Part shown: positions 50,103 through 59,902 of the stretch, in pieces
Layout: each line of letters starts with the position of its first letter
How positions within the stretch are numbered: the first letter of the stretch is position 1
Source: Anaerostipes sp.
Lineage (GTDB): Bacteria; Bacillota; Clostridia; Lachnospirales; Lachnospiraceae
Reading direction: 5' to 3'
Assembly (NCBI GenBank): GCA_028704435.1
Contig: JAQWFL010000007.1
Location: 1-64,000, forward strand
DNA: 64,000 bases
The notes under the pieces: generated by a model
Told to the model about the DNA's origin: nothing
The model's input: the letters and a program-made list of their open reading frames with translations, nothing else
Database searches by the model: none
Made by a program: the position numbers and the translations under genes

Positions 50103-52063
50103 TGTATAGAAAAGTAAAAAATAAAATTAATATAGTTAGAAAACATCTGGCATGGAATAAAACTTCTGGAAAGGATATAGCAAAGGAAGAGGAAAAAGCA
50201 AAACGAACAAAAAGTACAGTGTTGGCAAGAAAGCTCCTTGAATATGATGTTATTTCCTTTGATATCTTTGATACTTTAATTTTAAGAACATTACATAAAC
50301 CAACGGACGTATTTTTAACAGTGGGTCAAAAACTAGGACTATTAAATTATACAACCATTCGCAGGGAAGCAGAGCTTACGCTTCGGGATGAAAGAGAGGC
50401 AAAGGATGGAAGTCGTGAAGTAACATTTGAGCAGATATATGATTATATGGAAAAATACTGTGGAATTCCAAAAGAAGAAGGGATGAAGACAGAATTTGAA
50501 ATGGAGCAAAAGTTCTGTATTGCAAACCCATATATGAAGGAAGTTTTTGATTTGTTAGTGAACTTTGGGAAGACCGTAATTATTGTGTCTGACATGTATT
50601 TTCCAGAGGATATGATGAGAAAACTGTTAAGCTCTTGTGGATATGAAGGATATGATAAATTATTTGTGTCTTGTGATTATGGATATGGGAAGCGTTCTGG
50701 AAAAATGTATGAGAAAATATCCAAAGATTACCTCAATGGACGCAGTGTAATTCATGTGGGAGACAATGAGGAAGTAGATCGGAATATGGCAAAAGCAAAT
50801 GGATGGAATACTTGGTGGTATGAAGACATTCGAACAGCAGGAGATTCATTTCGTCCACGTCTTATGTCTCCTTGTGTGGGAAGTGCCTATAGGGCAATGG
50901 CAAATATTAAGATGCATTCCGGTGCATTTCAGACAAAAAAAGAACTTTTACCAAGATATCAATATGGATATCTTGCTGGAGGAATTATGATTCTTGGATA
51001 TGTTTCATGGATTCATAAACAGGCAGTACAAGAGGGCATGGATAAGATTTTGTTCATTGCACGAGATGGATATATTATGAAAAAAGTCTATGATATATTG
51101 TATGAAGACATTCCAGCGGAATATGTTTATTTATCAAGAAATGCAGCACTAAAACTTACTTGGAACTTTAATCAGTATGAGTTGTTGAAACAGTTTGTGA
51201 CGCGAAGAGCTGAATCGGAAAAAGTTTATACCGTAGAAGAAATATTTATTTCTCTTGAAATAGAGCATCTCTTAGAGACAGCAATAAAAGATGGATGGAA
51301 TAAGGAAAAGGAAATAAAGGAAGAGGAAGATGCAAAAAAGTTAAAGGAATGGATAGTCTCTCACTGGGAGGATGTTTCCAAGGGTTATGAGACATCACAA
51401 AAAGCATTCCGAAAATATATAAGCCCAATGCTGAAAGGGTGTCATCATGTTGCAGCCATTGATACTGGTTGGAGAGGTACTTGTCCAGTGGCACTAAAAC
51501 ATTTGATTGAAAAAGAGTGGGGATTAGACTGTAAAGTGACAGGAATGATGATTGGTTCTTGTAAATATAAGCAGAATAATACATTGCCATTGATTCAGTC
51601 AGGAAGTCTGCGAACTTATATTTTCTCGCCTATTTATAATGATCATCTTGCTAGATTTCATTATAAAAATAATTTGATTCATAATACATGTGTGGAATTT
51701 ATTACATCTGCACCACATCCATCGGTGTACAATTTTTATTTGGATGAAAAAGGGGAATATAAAATTGAGTTTGAGTATCCAGAAGTAGAGAACTATGAAA
51801 TTACAAAAGAGATTCAAGAAGGAGTTATGGATTTTGTCTCTGATTACAAAAAATATTACCATGGAGTTCACAGCTTTTTTGATATTTCTGGATTGGATGC
51901 CTATTGGCCTCTTCGTTATGTTATGGAAAAAAGATTTGATATTGCAGTGAGAAAACCGTTAAAGGATTATGTGTATAACAAGTATGTAGGTGGACTGGAA
52001 GGAAAGGGATTCATGTCAACTTTTGAAGATATGTGTGTAGAAGAATTGGAGGCAAAAGAATGA
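50102..52063 (+). CDS. HAD-superfamily COG5610-like protein of the glycan cluster
   Basis: A 653-residue protein. A HAD domain (about 45-250) has ISFDIFDTLI with nucleophile D54, TVIIVSDMYFP as motif II and VIHVGDNEEVDRNMAKANG as motif IV. The residue two after the nucleophile is Phe, not the usual general-acid Asp, as in haloacid dehalogenases. The C-terminal half (about 280-653) has the COG5610 elements ILFIARDGYIMKKVYD and AAIDTGWRGTCPVAL. Such proteins occur in polysaccharide clusters, but their activity is not established. The start overlaps the previous stop (TAATG) and the stop overlaps the next start (ATGA). Confidence 0.8.
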   Translation: MYRKVKNKINIVRKHLAWNKTSGKDIAKEEEKAKRTKSTVLARKLLEYDVISFDIFDTLILRTLHKPTDVFLTVGQKLGLLNYTTIRREAELTLRDEREAKDGSREVTFEQIYDYMEKYCGIPKEEGMKTEFEMEQKFCIANPYMKEVFDLLVNFGKTVIIVSDMYFPEDMMRKLLSSCGYEGYDKLFVSCDYGYGKRSGKMYEKISKDYLNGRSVIHVGDNEEVDRNMAKANGWNTWWYEDIRTAGDSFRPRLMSPCVGSAYRAMANIKMHSGAFQTKKELLPRYQYGYLAGGIMILGYVSWIHKQAVQEGMDKILFIARDGYIMKKVYDILYEDIPAEYVYLSRNAALKLTWNFNQYELLKQFVTRRAESEKVYTVEEIFISLEIEHLLETAIKDGWNKEKEIKEEEDAKKLKEWIVSHWEDVSKGYETSQKAFRKYISPMLKGCHHVAAIDTGWRGTCPVALKHLIEKEWGLDCKVTGMMIGSCKYKQNNTLPLIQSGSLRTYIFSPIYNDHLARFHYKNNLIHNTCVEFITSAPHPSVYNFYLDEKGEYKIEFEYPEVENYEITKEIQEGVMDFVSDYKKYYHGVHSFFDISGLDAYWPLRYVMEKRFDIAVRKPLKDYVYNKYVGGLEGKGFMSTFEDMCVEELEAKE

Positions 52064-53553
52064 TTCTATATTATGGGGTTACAAGTTATCATGTTCTTTG
52101 CTGTATGCTTCACAAAATGAAATGGAATACAAATGAGGAAGCACTTTTGTATATTTCTAATACACATCCAGAATGTGAAAAACTCATAGAGGCAGTAAAA
52201 ACGGGGAATATTTTCTCAGATGTTGATAAGTTTCCAGACAAGGGAAGAATGCTTCCGTTTAAGAAGAAATATGGAAAGAATCCAGGCAGAGAGCAGTTAA
52301 TGAAACTTACACAGCAGTTGTGTCAGGAGGTAGAAAAGAATCTGCCCTTTGACCCAAATAAAATAAAAGAGTATAACATTTGCGGAGATCAGTATGGTCT
52401 GGGAATCTGGTTGATTGGTAAAGAAAAAGAGTACAATTATTTTGAAGAGGGGTGTGGGGTATATACAAGAAGTCATCTTCTTCTTGAAAACTTAAAGCGA
52501 TTAAACCCATTCCAGCATGATTTGGCATTAGAGTATCAGTGTATGGGACAAAATGAGAAAATTAAGAAAAAATTTGTAGAGTTTTCTTCTCAGGAAGGAA
52601 GCTTTGACAAAGAACATTGTGTTGATTTTTCAGTAAAAAATATTTTAAAAGAGTTATCAAAAGAAGAGTTAAACCAGGTCTTGGGTGTTTTTCAAGTTCC
52701 AGAAGAAGAGCATGGAGAAAAGGAATCAGTGCTGCTTCTTACACAGCAGTTTGTTAATATGGGATTTCTTACAGTGGAGCAGGAAAAACAAATGTATGAT
52801 TATATGTTAGATTTCTTTGCACCAAAGGTAGCTCTTTATGTAAAACCTCATCCAAGTGACTGGCAAGGGCTGTATAAAAAGTGGTATCCAGAGGCAACGG
52901 TGTTTGAGAGGTTTATGCCGTCAGAGTTACTGCCATATGTGATTGATCGGACGTTTTCTAAAGGAATTACCGTGTCATCTACCTCGATTTTTGGATTGGA
53001 ACCATACTTAGAGGACATTGTGTGTTTGGATTCATCTTTTGAAGATGCTTACACTCAGTTGCCTAAATATTATGTAGTAGGAGAGCTGGTAAAAACCCTT
53101 GAATATGCAAATGTGAAGGTTAAATATGAAGGAGAATTTTCAAGATTATTTGGCACTGTGACACAGACCATGTGCAGTCATGGAGAAAAAGAAGTTTTAA
53201 TTTCCAGCCAATGCAAATGTTCTAACGCAGATTTGATTGTTTATTTAAACCCGGAGAACAAGGATGATCTGTTGGAAGAATGGATGGAACAAGATGAAAA
53301 TATTGTGCCACTTCCAATAGAGATTATGGATATGGAAACAGGAAGAGAAGAGATAGAATTTATTTTCTGCTATTGTAACGACGAAGAGTTGAGGGAAAAA
53401 CTGGCAGATTTGGAGGTGCGAAAAGTGTTAGAAAAATCAAAAAAAGAGATTGTGGTAGAACAAGAATATTATAAGAGAAAATGTCTTGCACTGGAAGGTA
53501 TGCTAAGAGCAACCAACCAAAGGGTGGAAGCGTTAAAACAAAAAATAAAGTAA
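52060..53553 (+). CDS. polysialyltransferase-like glycosyltransferase 2
   Basis: A 497-residue paralogue of the enzyme at 46224-47828. It opens with MILYYGVTSYHVLCCMLHKM, has KPHPSD at about 265 and a serine-rich VSSTSIFGLEP motif, matching the HP and S motifs of CMP-sialic-acid-dependent polymerases. YFEEGCGVY mirrors YFEDGNGLL in copy 1. The start ATG overlaps the upstream stop, with TTGGAGG in the end of the HAD gene. The C-terminal 100 residues are charged with a coiled-coil tendency. Two such enzymes suggest an alternating or two-step polymer. A terminator follows. Confidence 0.72.
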   Translation: MILYYGVTSYHVLCCMLHKMKWNTNEEALLYISNTHPECEKLIEAVKTGNIFSDVDKFPDKGRMLPFKKKYGKNPGREQLMKLTQQLCQEVEKNLPFDPNKIKEYNICGDQYGLGIWLIGKEKEYNYFEEGCGVYTRSHLLLENLKRLNPFQHDLALEYQCMGQNEKIKKKFVEFSSQEGSFDKEHCVDFSVKNILKELSKEELNQVLGVFQVPEEEHGEKESVLLLTQQFVNMGFLTVEQEKQMYDYMLDFFAPKVALYVKPHPSDWQGLYKKWYPEATVFERFMPSELLPYVIDRTFSKGITVSSTSIFGLEPYLEDIVCLDSSFEDAYTQLPKYYVVGELVKTLEYANVKVKYEGEFSRLFGTVTQTMCSHGEKEVLISSQCKCSNADLIVYLNPENKDDLLEEWMEQDENIVPLPIEIMDMETGREEIEFIFCYCNDEELREKLADLEVRKVLEKSKKEIVVEQEYYKRKCLALEGMLRATNQRVEALKQKIK

Positions 53554-53590
53554 GGGAAGGGCCATTTTACCTGTTCTAATTATTTATTTG

Positions 53591-53637
53591 AAAAAACCTA
53601 GATTGATGTTACAATAGCATTGATTTAGGTTTTTTTA
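53591..53637 (+). terminator. terminator of the glycan cluster
   Basis: An 18-bp stem (53591-53608 with 53618-53635, several G-T pairs) with a 9-nt loop and a T-run closes the six-gene cluster. Confidence 0.88.
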
Positions 53638-53670
53638 TATATTAAAACATGAATGAAAAGGGGTTGAAAA

Positions 53671-54810
53671 ATGAAGGACATAGATTCCATAATACAAATA
53701 CTTTTTGAGAATACTGCCCATACAAAGAAAACGGACAAAGCTAGAAATGATATAAAAGAGGCTTTGAAAAAGCAGTTTGAAAAAGAATTAAAAAATCATA
53801 ATTCAATTCAGGCTATGGGATTTATCATGACAAAGTATGATACCTTAGAAAAGGCAGGGGAACTTGCTGGATATAGTAAGGATGATATAAAAGCATGGAA
53901 GGATGACAAGCACTCTGTGAGTAAAAAAGAGTTTCAAAAGATTGTCCGTAAAGTAAGATGGAATATTTATATCTTTGCTATGGGACTTATCTTTTGTATT
54001 GTTTCAGTCGCAAATCTTATGTTGTTTTCAGATTTATTTTATTTAGTTCCAATGATTGTTTTTGCGATTCCTACCATTGTATGTTTTCGTAAAGGGAAAA
54101 AATATAAAGCTATTTATGATTATGAACATCTGAAATTATCTACAGAGGCATATGAATTCTATCAACTATTGTCAGACCGATATTCTAAGAGATTGTTAAA
54201 CAGTGTGTATATTTTAATTGTAGGATTTTTTGTGTTGTTGTTTTCTGGCATTACGTTTCGGATACAGGCAAAGAGCAAACCTGGTGAAATTGTTCAGATT
54301 ATCTGGATGAATATTCCGATAATAGAGTTTGTAACGTACCTTGTTTTAAAGAATTCCCTTTGTAGGAAATGGTTTTGGGACTATAAGGAAAAACAAATTC
54401 AGGAGAAATACATAAAAAGTTTTCTGAAGGTAATTTGTGTTTTTGTTCTATACTGGATACTGGTTTCAGGATTGCTTTTACTACTGCATTCAAAAATTGA
54501 ATTTTTAAATAATTATTTTTTTGCAGCAGTGATTCTTTATTTTGTTGGATGTTTCGTCTATAACTTAACGGAGAGAAAGAAGATTGTAAAAACAAATTTA
54601 GTAAGAAATAAAAGGAGAATTGTATTCATAGGAATTTTGGTGGTTGCTGTAAGTGCCTATGAATTGATGCAGACAGGTTCATGGTTGATTCAACCATATG
54701 TGTCTTCCGTTCCAAGGGTTTCCCATAAGGAAGATAAGATTAAATATAATGATGACAATGGAGTTTATACCATTACTACAGAAAAAAGGATTTTAAGATT
54801 CTCCAGTTGA
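53671..54810 (+). pseudogene. N-terminal membrane half of a frameshifted metallophosphoesterase
   Basis: 379 residues in frame, with a charged helical front (about 1-90) and about seven membrane segments. It then runs into an extracellular-looking stretch ending VYTITTEK. The frame is lost at the A6 run 54782-54787: with one more A it would continue directly as KKDFKILQLTDIHLGG into the phosphoesterase encoded by the next frame. As read it instead ends in RILRFSS. The intact gene would make one protein of about 687 residues, a membrane-anchored phosphoesterase. Whether the change is real, a sequencing error in a homopolymer or corrected by slippage cannot be told here. Confidence 0.75.
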
Positions 54811-55730
54811 CGGATATCCATCTTGGAGGCAGTACAGTGTCAGCTATGAAAGATTATAAGGCATTAAAAGCGGTATATAAATTGATTTCCAAAACCCATC
54901 CAGATCTTGTGGTAGTGACTGGAGATCTTGTATTTCCCCTTGGTGTTATGTCCTTTTCTTTAAATAACACGACACCTATGATTCAGTTTGCATCTTTTAT
55001 GAGGAATATTGGAATTCCATGGGCATTCTTATATGGAAATCATGATACGGAAAATGTTGCCAATGGCTCTGTAGAAACGGTCAAAGATATTTTTAAAGCA
55101 GCATCTTTTAAGACATCTCAGAATTTTTTGTATCCATATGTTCAGCCAGATATTACTGGAAGAAACAATCAATTAATTGAACTTAGAAATGAAGATGGAA
55201 GTCTAAATCAGGCATTGTTTTTACTAGATTCCAATGACTATACAGGCAGTGGTGTCAATGATTATGATTATATTCATGATGATGAAGTTGCATGGTATAA
55301 AAAACAGGTGCAGAGGCTGAATGCATCGGAAAAGAAAACTGTTTCATCCATGTTATTTTTCCATATGCCCCTTCAGGAATATAGAACAGCATATGAACTT
55401 TATGAAAAGAAAAGCGACAAGGTAACATATTTTTTTGGAGAGAATGGGGAGAAGATGATTGATAAGGTGTGCTGTTCGGATTATCCGAGTAAATTATTCC
55501 ATACCGCAGTAGAACTTGGAAGCACAAAGGCTATGTTTTGCGGACATGACCACTATAATAATCTTTCTGTTGAATACAAAGGAATTCGCCTTACTTATGG
55601 AATGAGCATTGACTATCTTGCTATGCCGGGAATTGAAAATGACACAAAACAAAGAGGTGGAACATTGATTACTGTACATAAAGACTCCACTTATGATATT
55701 AGACAAGTGCCTTTGAGTTTAATGAAGTGA
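54807..55730 (+). pseudogene. C-terminal metallophosphoesterase half of the frameshifted gene
   Basis: About 307 residues from TTG 54807, which is an ordinary codon of the conserved LTDIH motif rather than a natural start. All calcineurin-type metal motifs are present: LTDIHLGG, VTGDLVFP, YGNHDTE, FHMP and CGHDHYNN, so the domain itself is complete and under selection until recently or still. It would hydrolyse a phosphoester, probably outside the membrane given the preceding segments. It overlaps the first half by 4 nt and is followed 17 nt later by the GNAT gene. Confidence 0.78.
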
Positions 55731-55747
55731 TATGTTAGGAGGATACT

Positions 55748-56362
55748 ATGATAAAAAAATACGATAATTATGACAAGAGAATTAGGTTTTATAAACTATT
55801 GCTTCAGATGGACAGCATAGATGAGGCGCCCCAATATGAATTACCAGATGAATACGAGTTTGTCTTTTATCAGCCAGGAGATCGAGATACATGGATTGAG
55901 ATTGAGCAGTCTGCCAAGGAGTTTGATAGTTATGAGGACGGACGAAAGGGATGGAAAAAATACTTTGAGGGGAAAGACCATGAACTGGTAAATCGCATGT
56001 TTTTTATTGTAAATGAAGATGGTAAAAAAGTAGGAACTGCATCTGCTTTTTATGATATTTATGGAAAGGATTTGTCAGGTGCAGGATGGGTGCATTGGGT
56101 TTCTGTGCGAAGGGAATATCAGGGGAAGGGTCTTGCCAGACCATTAATTTCTCATGCACTAAAGATTTTGAAATCATTGGGATATACCAAGGCGAAAGTT
56201 CCAACTCAGACAATTACATGGCTTGCATGTAAGCTATATCTTGATTTTGGATTTTATCCAGAAAGTGAAAATGTAAAAGAAAATTTAGATGGATGGAGGG
56301 TAATAAAAACACTTACCAACCATCCAAAGTTAGAGGCGTTTGAGACAACCAATATTGAGTAA
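55748..56362 (+). CDS. GNAT-family N-acetyltransferase
   Basis: A 204-residue acetyl-CoA-dependent acetyltransferase. The CoA-binding motif is VRREYQGKGLARPLI (about 117-131), preceded by the WVHWVSV strand and followed by the C-terminal QTITWLACKLYLDFGFYP helix-strand typical of the fold. The acceptor is unknown. An AGGAGG site precedes the ATG. It is 17 nt downstream of the metallophosphoesterase, so probably co-transcribed, and is convergent with mutS2. Confidence 0.85.
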   Translation: MIKKYDNYDKRIRFYKLLLQMDSIDEAPQYELPDEYEFVFYQPGDRDTWIEIEQSAKEFDSYEDGRKGWKKYFEGKDHELVNRMFFIVNEDGKKVGTASAFYDIYGKDLSGAGWVHWVSVRREYQGKGLARPLISHALKILKSLGYTKAKVPTQTITWLACKLYLDFGFYPESENVKENLDGWRVIKTLTNHPKLEAFETTNIE

Positions 56363-56373
56363 AATAAATAAAA

Positions 56374-56412
56374 AGAAGGAGATTTAAGAAAATAATTCTT
56401 AAATCTCCTTCT
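56374..56412 (-). terminator. terminator of mutS2
   Basis: A perfect 17-bp stem (56374-56390 with 56396-56412) with a 5-nt loop. On the minus strand it runs into TTTTTATTTATTTT, so it serves mutS2; on the plus strand there is no T-run. Confidence 0.82.
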
Positions 56413-56416
56413 GGTT

Positions 56417-58816
56417 CTAAAGCATAATTACAGTGACACCAACATCACCTTCCCCATATTCTCCATCCCGATATCCGGAAATTCGCTTTTGTTTTTTCAA
56501 TCCATCTAAATAACTGTGAATTCCTTTTCGAAGTTTTCCAGTTCCTTTGCCGTGAACTACTGTTATCTGGGCTAGATTTGCAAGGCAGGCATCATCAATA
56601 AATTTATCTAAAAGAGCAGTAGCTTCAGAAACGGTTGTTCCTAATACGTTGATTTCTGGACGCATGCTGCCTGATTTATTAATGGCAGTACGACCACGGT
56701 TTCTTGATTCATTTCTTGCATTTTCACGTTTTACCTGTTTTACGCTTTTTGTAATTTCAAGGTTTTTTATATTAACTAAAGAACGCATCATACCCATTTG
56801 GACATAAAGGTCACCTTTTGCATTTGGCAGTGTTTGAACAGTTCCACTTAAAGATAAACTTGATACGTAAACTTCATCACCAACTTGGAAATCAGACGCT
56901 TCATGGACTTTTTTGGTTTGTGTACCGCCAGTATAAGTCATATTCTTTTCTATATTAGATAGTTTCTTTCCAAGACCACTTCGTATATGCTCCATTTTTT
57001 TATTGGTATCACTGTTGTTTGATTTTTTAAGTTTGTTGTATTCTCGAATGGTTTGATCTGCAGTTTCCTTTGCTTCAGTCAAGATGTCACGAGCTTCCTC
57101 TCGGGCTTTTCGAAGCATGGTTTCCCGGCGCTCCTTTATATCATCTTTTTTATTTTGCAGACTTTCTCGAAGGGATTCAATTTCTTTTCGATAGGCAAGA
57201 ATTTCTTCTTGTTCCTTCTCGATGGTTAATTTGCTTCGTTCTAAATCAGCTACAACACTTTCAAAGTCTTTTACAGATTCATCAATCTGGTCTTCTGCAT
57301 GATCTAAAATATGTTGATCTAATCCAAGCTTTTTGGAAATAGCAAATGCATTACTTTTTCCAGGAATTCCAATCATTAAACGATAAGTTGGAGACAAAGT
57401 TTCCACATCAAATTCACAGGATGCATTTTCAATTCCTTCTGAGGTTAATGCAAACATTTTTAATTCACTGTAATGAGTTGTTGCCATGGTTTTTACCCCG
57501 CGGGCATGTAAATCTGTTAAAAGTGAAATGGCAAGGGCAGCACCTTCAATAGGGTCTGTTCCACCACAAAGCTCATCTAGTAAGACCAAAGATTTATTGT
57601 GAGATTGTTGAATAATTGAAACAATATTGGTCATGTGAGATGAAAATGTACTTAAATTCTGTTCAATACTTTGTTCATCTCCGATGTCTGCAAATACTTC
57701 TTCATAAATACCAAGGGTAGAACCTTGAAACGCTGGAATATGAAGCCCTGCCTGACCCATCAAAGTAAATAATCCAACGGTTTTTAAGGACACAGTTTTA
57801 CCACCAGTGTTTGGTCCTGTAATGACAAGCATGGTAAAATCATCGCCAAGATGAACGTTAATAGGGACTACTTTTTTTGAATCTAATAATGGATGACGAC
57901 CTTGTTTAATATTAATAACTCCATCTTCTCGAAAGACAGGCTTGCTGCCATCATAGCTTTTTGCATATTTTGCTTTGGCAAAAATAAAATCAAGCATGGT
58001 TAATGTTTTCTGATTGTGCATTAATGCATCCATTTCGTAAGAAGCCTGTTCACTTAACATGGAGAGAATGCGGTCAATTTCACTTTGCTCCTGTCCTTCT
58101 AACTCTTTTAAAGTATTATTTAAAGTCACAACTGCCATTGGTTCAATAAATAAGGTTGCACCAGTGGAGGACTGGTCATGAATCATTCCCTGAAACTGGT
58201 TCCTATATTCTTGTTTTACAGGAATACAGTAACGACCATTTCTCATGGTGACAATAGACTCTTGTAATTTGTCCTGATTTCCAGAAGAGCTAATCATGTT
58301 GGTTAGTTGCGTGTGAATTCTTTGATTGGTTTGCTTCATACTGCGACGGATATCCCGAAGTGTTGGAGATGCCTCACTGCTGATTTCTTCTGGTGAAATA
58401 ATACAGTGTTTAATGTCGTGTAATAATGATTCCAAAGGAATCAGTGATTCAAAAATATGATCTAAAGAATCTCCATCGACTAAAGTTAAATCACGGACAC
58501 CATAGTCTGCAGCATTCTTTGCTGCTTCTAAAACACCAGCAATGGATAATAATTCAGTGGCACTTAAGGTACCATGAACCTTTAGACGCATCATAGAAGG
58601 AGTTAAATCAGTTACACCTTGAAATGAAATGTTTCCTTGTTTAAAAATACGAGTAAGTGCATCGTTGGTCTGCTCCTGTGCGGATAAAATCTCTGACTCT
58701 TGAGTCATTGGATTTAATTTTTTACATAATTCATATCCTAAATCAGTTGTAGCAAATGTGACTAACTGCTCTATGATTTTGTCATATTCTAATGTTTGTA
58801 ATACCTTTGTATTCAT
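56417..58816 (-). CDS. mutS2: endonuclease MutS2
   Basis: A 799-residue MutS-family ATPase acting on recombination intermediates and, in Bacillus, on collided ribosomes. It has the core and clamp helices, Walker A TGPNTGGKT, Walker B LVLLDELCGGTDP, a long coiled coil (about 515-640) and a C-terminal Smr domain (about 725-799) with HGKGTGKLRKG. The Smr LDxxG element reads INVLG, lacking the acidic residue of the Bacillus protein. I start at the ATG giving MNTKVLQTLEYDKI, the family's usual beginning; the 23-residue upstream extension to 58885 has no ribosome binding site. Confidence 0.94.
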   Translation of the reverse strand: MNTKVLQTLEYDKIIEQLVTFATTDLGYELCKKLNPMTQESEILSAQEQTNDALTRIFKQGNISFQGVTDLTPSMMRLKVHGTLSATELLSIAGVLEAAKNAADYGVRDLTLVDGDSLDHIFESLIPLESLLHDIKHCIISPEEISSEASPTLRDIRRSMKQTNQRIHTQLTNMISSSGNQDKLQESIVTMRNGRYCIPVKQEYRNQFQGMIHDQSSTGATLFIEPMAVVTLNNTLKELEGQEQSEIDRILSMLSEQASYEMDALMHNQKTLTMLDFIFAKAKYAKSYDGSKPVFREDGVINIKQGRHPLLDSKKVVPINVHLGDDFTMLVITGPNTGGKTVSLKTVGLFTLMGQAGLHIPAFQGSTLGIYEEVFADIGDEQSIEQNLSTFSSHMTNIVSIIQQSHNKSLVLLDELCGGTDPIEGAALAISLLTDLHARGVKTMATTHYSELKMFALTSEGIENASCEFDVETLSPTYRLMIGIPGKSNAFAISKKLGLDQHILDHAEDQIDESVKDFESVVADLERSKLTIEKEQEEILAYRKEIESLRESLQNKKDDIKERRETMLRKAREEARDILTEAKETADQTIREYNKLKKSNNSDTNKKMEHIRSGLGKKLSNIEKNMTYTGGTQTKKVHEASDFQVGDEVYVSSLSLSGTVQTLPNAKGDLYVQMGMMRSLVNIKNLEITKSVKQVKRENARNESRNRGRTAINKSGSMRPEINVLGTTVSEATALLDKFIDDACLANLAQITVVHGKGTGKLRKGIHSYLDGLKKQKRISGYRDGEYGEGDVGVTVIML

Positions 58817-58940
58817 TGTTTTTCTCTTTTCTATTTCTAAATGGTTTTTCTTTTCATGGTAGCATAAATTCTTATGGATTTCCATAGAGTTTTATGCAAT
58901 AATATACCAAGTAGAAGTTAAAATTTAGGAAGGTTTAATT

Positions 58941-59882
58941 ATGAGATATATTGAAGAATTACAAGAGGGAGATCTTGTATCAGGAGTTTACTTGTGTAAG
59001 AACAAGATATCAGCAACCACAAAGATGGGGAAGACATATTATTCTCTTTTGTTACAAGACAAGACAGGAAGTATTGACGGAAAAGTATGGGAGCTAAGCA
59101 ATGCCATTGGACATTTTGAAACCATGGACTGCATTTGTATTAAAGGAAGAGTGTCTGTATTTCAAGGAAATTTACAGTTGAATATTGACCATATCCGCAA
59201 GGCAGAGGAATGTGAGTATGTTCTTGAAGATTATATGCCTTGTACAACAAAAGATGTGAATGTACTTTATGCAGAGTTATTAGATATGATTGAAAAGACA
59301 GAGAATGGATATTTAAAAGAACTTGCAGTTAAAGTATTTGTAGAGGATAAGGATTTTATTACTGAATTTAAAAGACATTCAGCGGCTAAGAGTGTACATC
59401 ATGGATATATGGGAGGATTACTAGAACATTCTGTTGGCGTTGCAAAACTGTGTGAGCAGTATGCACTGTTATATCCACAGATGAATCGTGATTTGTTAGT
59501 GATGTGTGCCTTATTCCATGACATTGGAAAGGTAGAGGAGTTGTCTAATTTTCCAGAGAATGATTATACAGATGAAGGACAGTTAGTGGGGCATATCGTT
59601 ATGGGAACCATCAAATTAGATGGACTTATGAAGAGTATCAAAGGATTCCCAGTAAAGCTTGCCAATGAAGTGAAGCACTGTATTTTATCTCATCATGGAG
59701 AGCTTGAGTTTGGATCACCAAAGAAGCCAGCTTTGATGGAGGCTGTTGCATTAAGTCACGCAGATAATTTTGATGCACGTATGGAAACATTTATTGAGAT
59801 TATTGATAAGAAACAGCCAGAACAAGAATGGACTGGATTCCAAAGACTGTTAGATACCAGAGTTCGAGAAACATCAATTTAA
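58941..59882 (+). CDS. YhaM-family 3'-5' exoribonuclease (OB + HD domain)
   Basis: A 313-residue protein. The N-terminal OB-fold (about 15-95) includes YSLLLQDKTGSIDGKVWE. The HD phosphohydrolase domain (about 150-280) has GGLLEHSVGVAKLC and ALFHDIGKVEEL with the metal-binding HD pair, then LSHHGELEFGSPK. The arrangement and length match B. subtilis YhaM, which trims RNA and can act on single-stranded DNA. It is divergent from mutS2, with 124 nt between, and 20 nt upstream of the rlmD-family gene. Confidence 0.9.
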   Translation: MRYIEELQEGDLVSGVYLCKNKISATTKMGKTYYSLLLQDKTGSIDGKVWELSNAIGHFETMDCICIKGRVSVFQGNLQLNIDHIRKAEECEYVLEDYMPCTTKDVNVLYAELLDMIEKTENGYLKELAVKVFVEDKDFITEFKRHSAAKSVHHGYMGGLLEHSVGVAKLCEQYALLYPQMNRDLLVMCALFHDIGKVEELSNFPENDYTDEGQLVGHIVMGTIKLDGLMKSIKGFPVKLANEVKHCILSHHGELEFGSPKKPALMEAVALSHADNFDARMETFIEIIDKKQPEQEWTGFQRLLDTRVRETSI

Positions 59883-59902
59883 ACTCTAGGAAAGAGGTAT
59901 TT

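Noticed and set aside
54782-54787. Programmed -1 frameshifting at the A6 run of the metallophosphoesterase
   Set aside because: The frame-0 codons are GAA AAA AGG, not the AAA AAG of the dnaX-type slippery heptamer, and six A are short for efficient transcriptional slippage. A mutation or read error is simpler, though not excluded.
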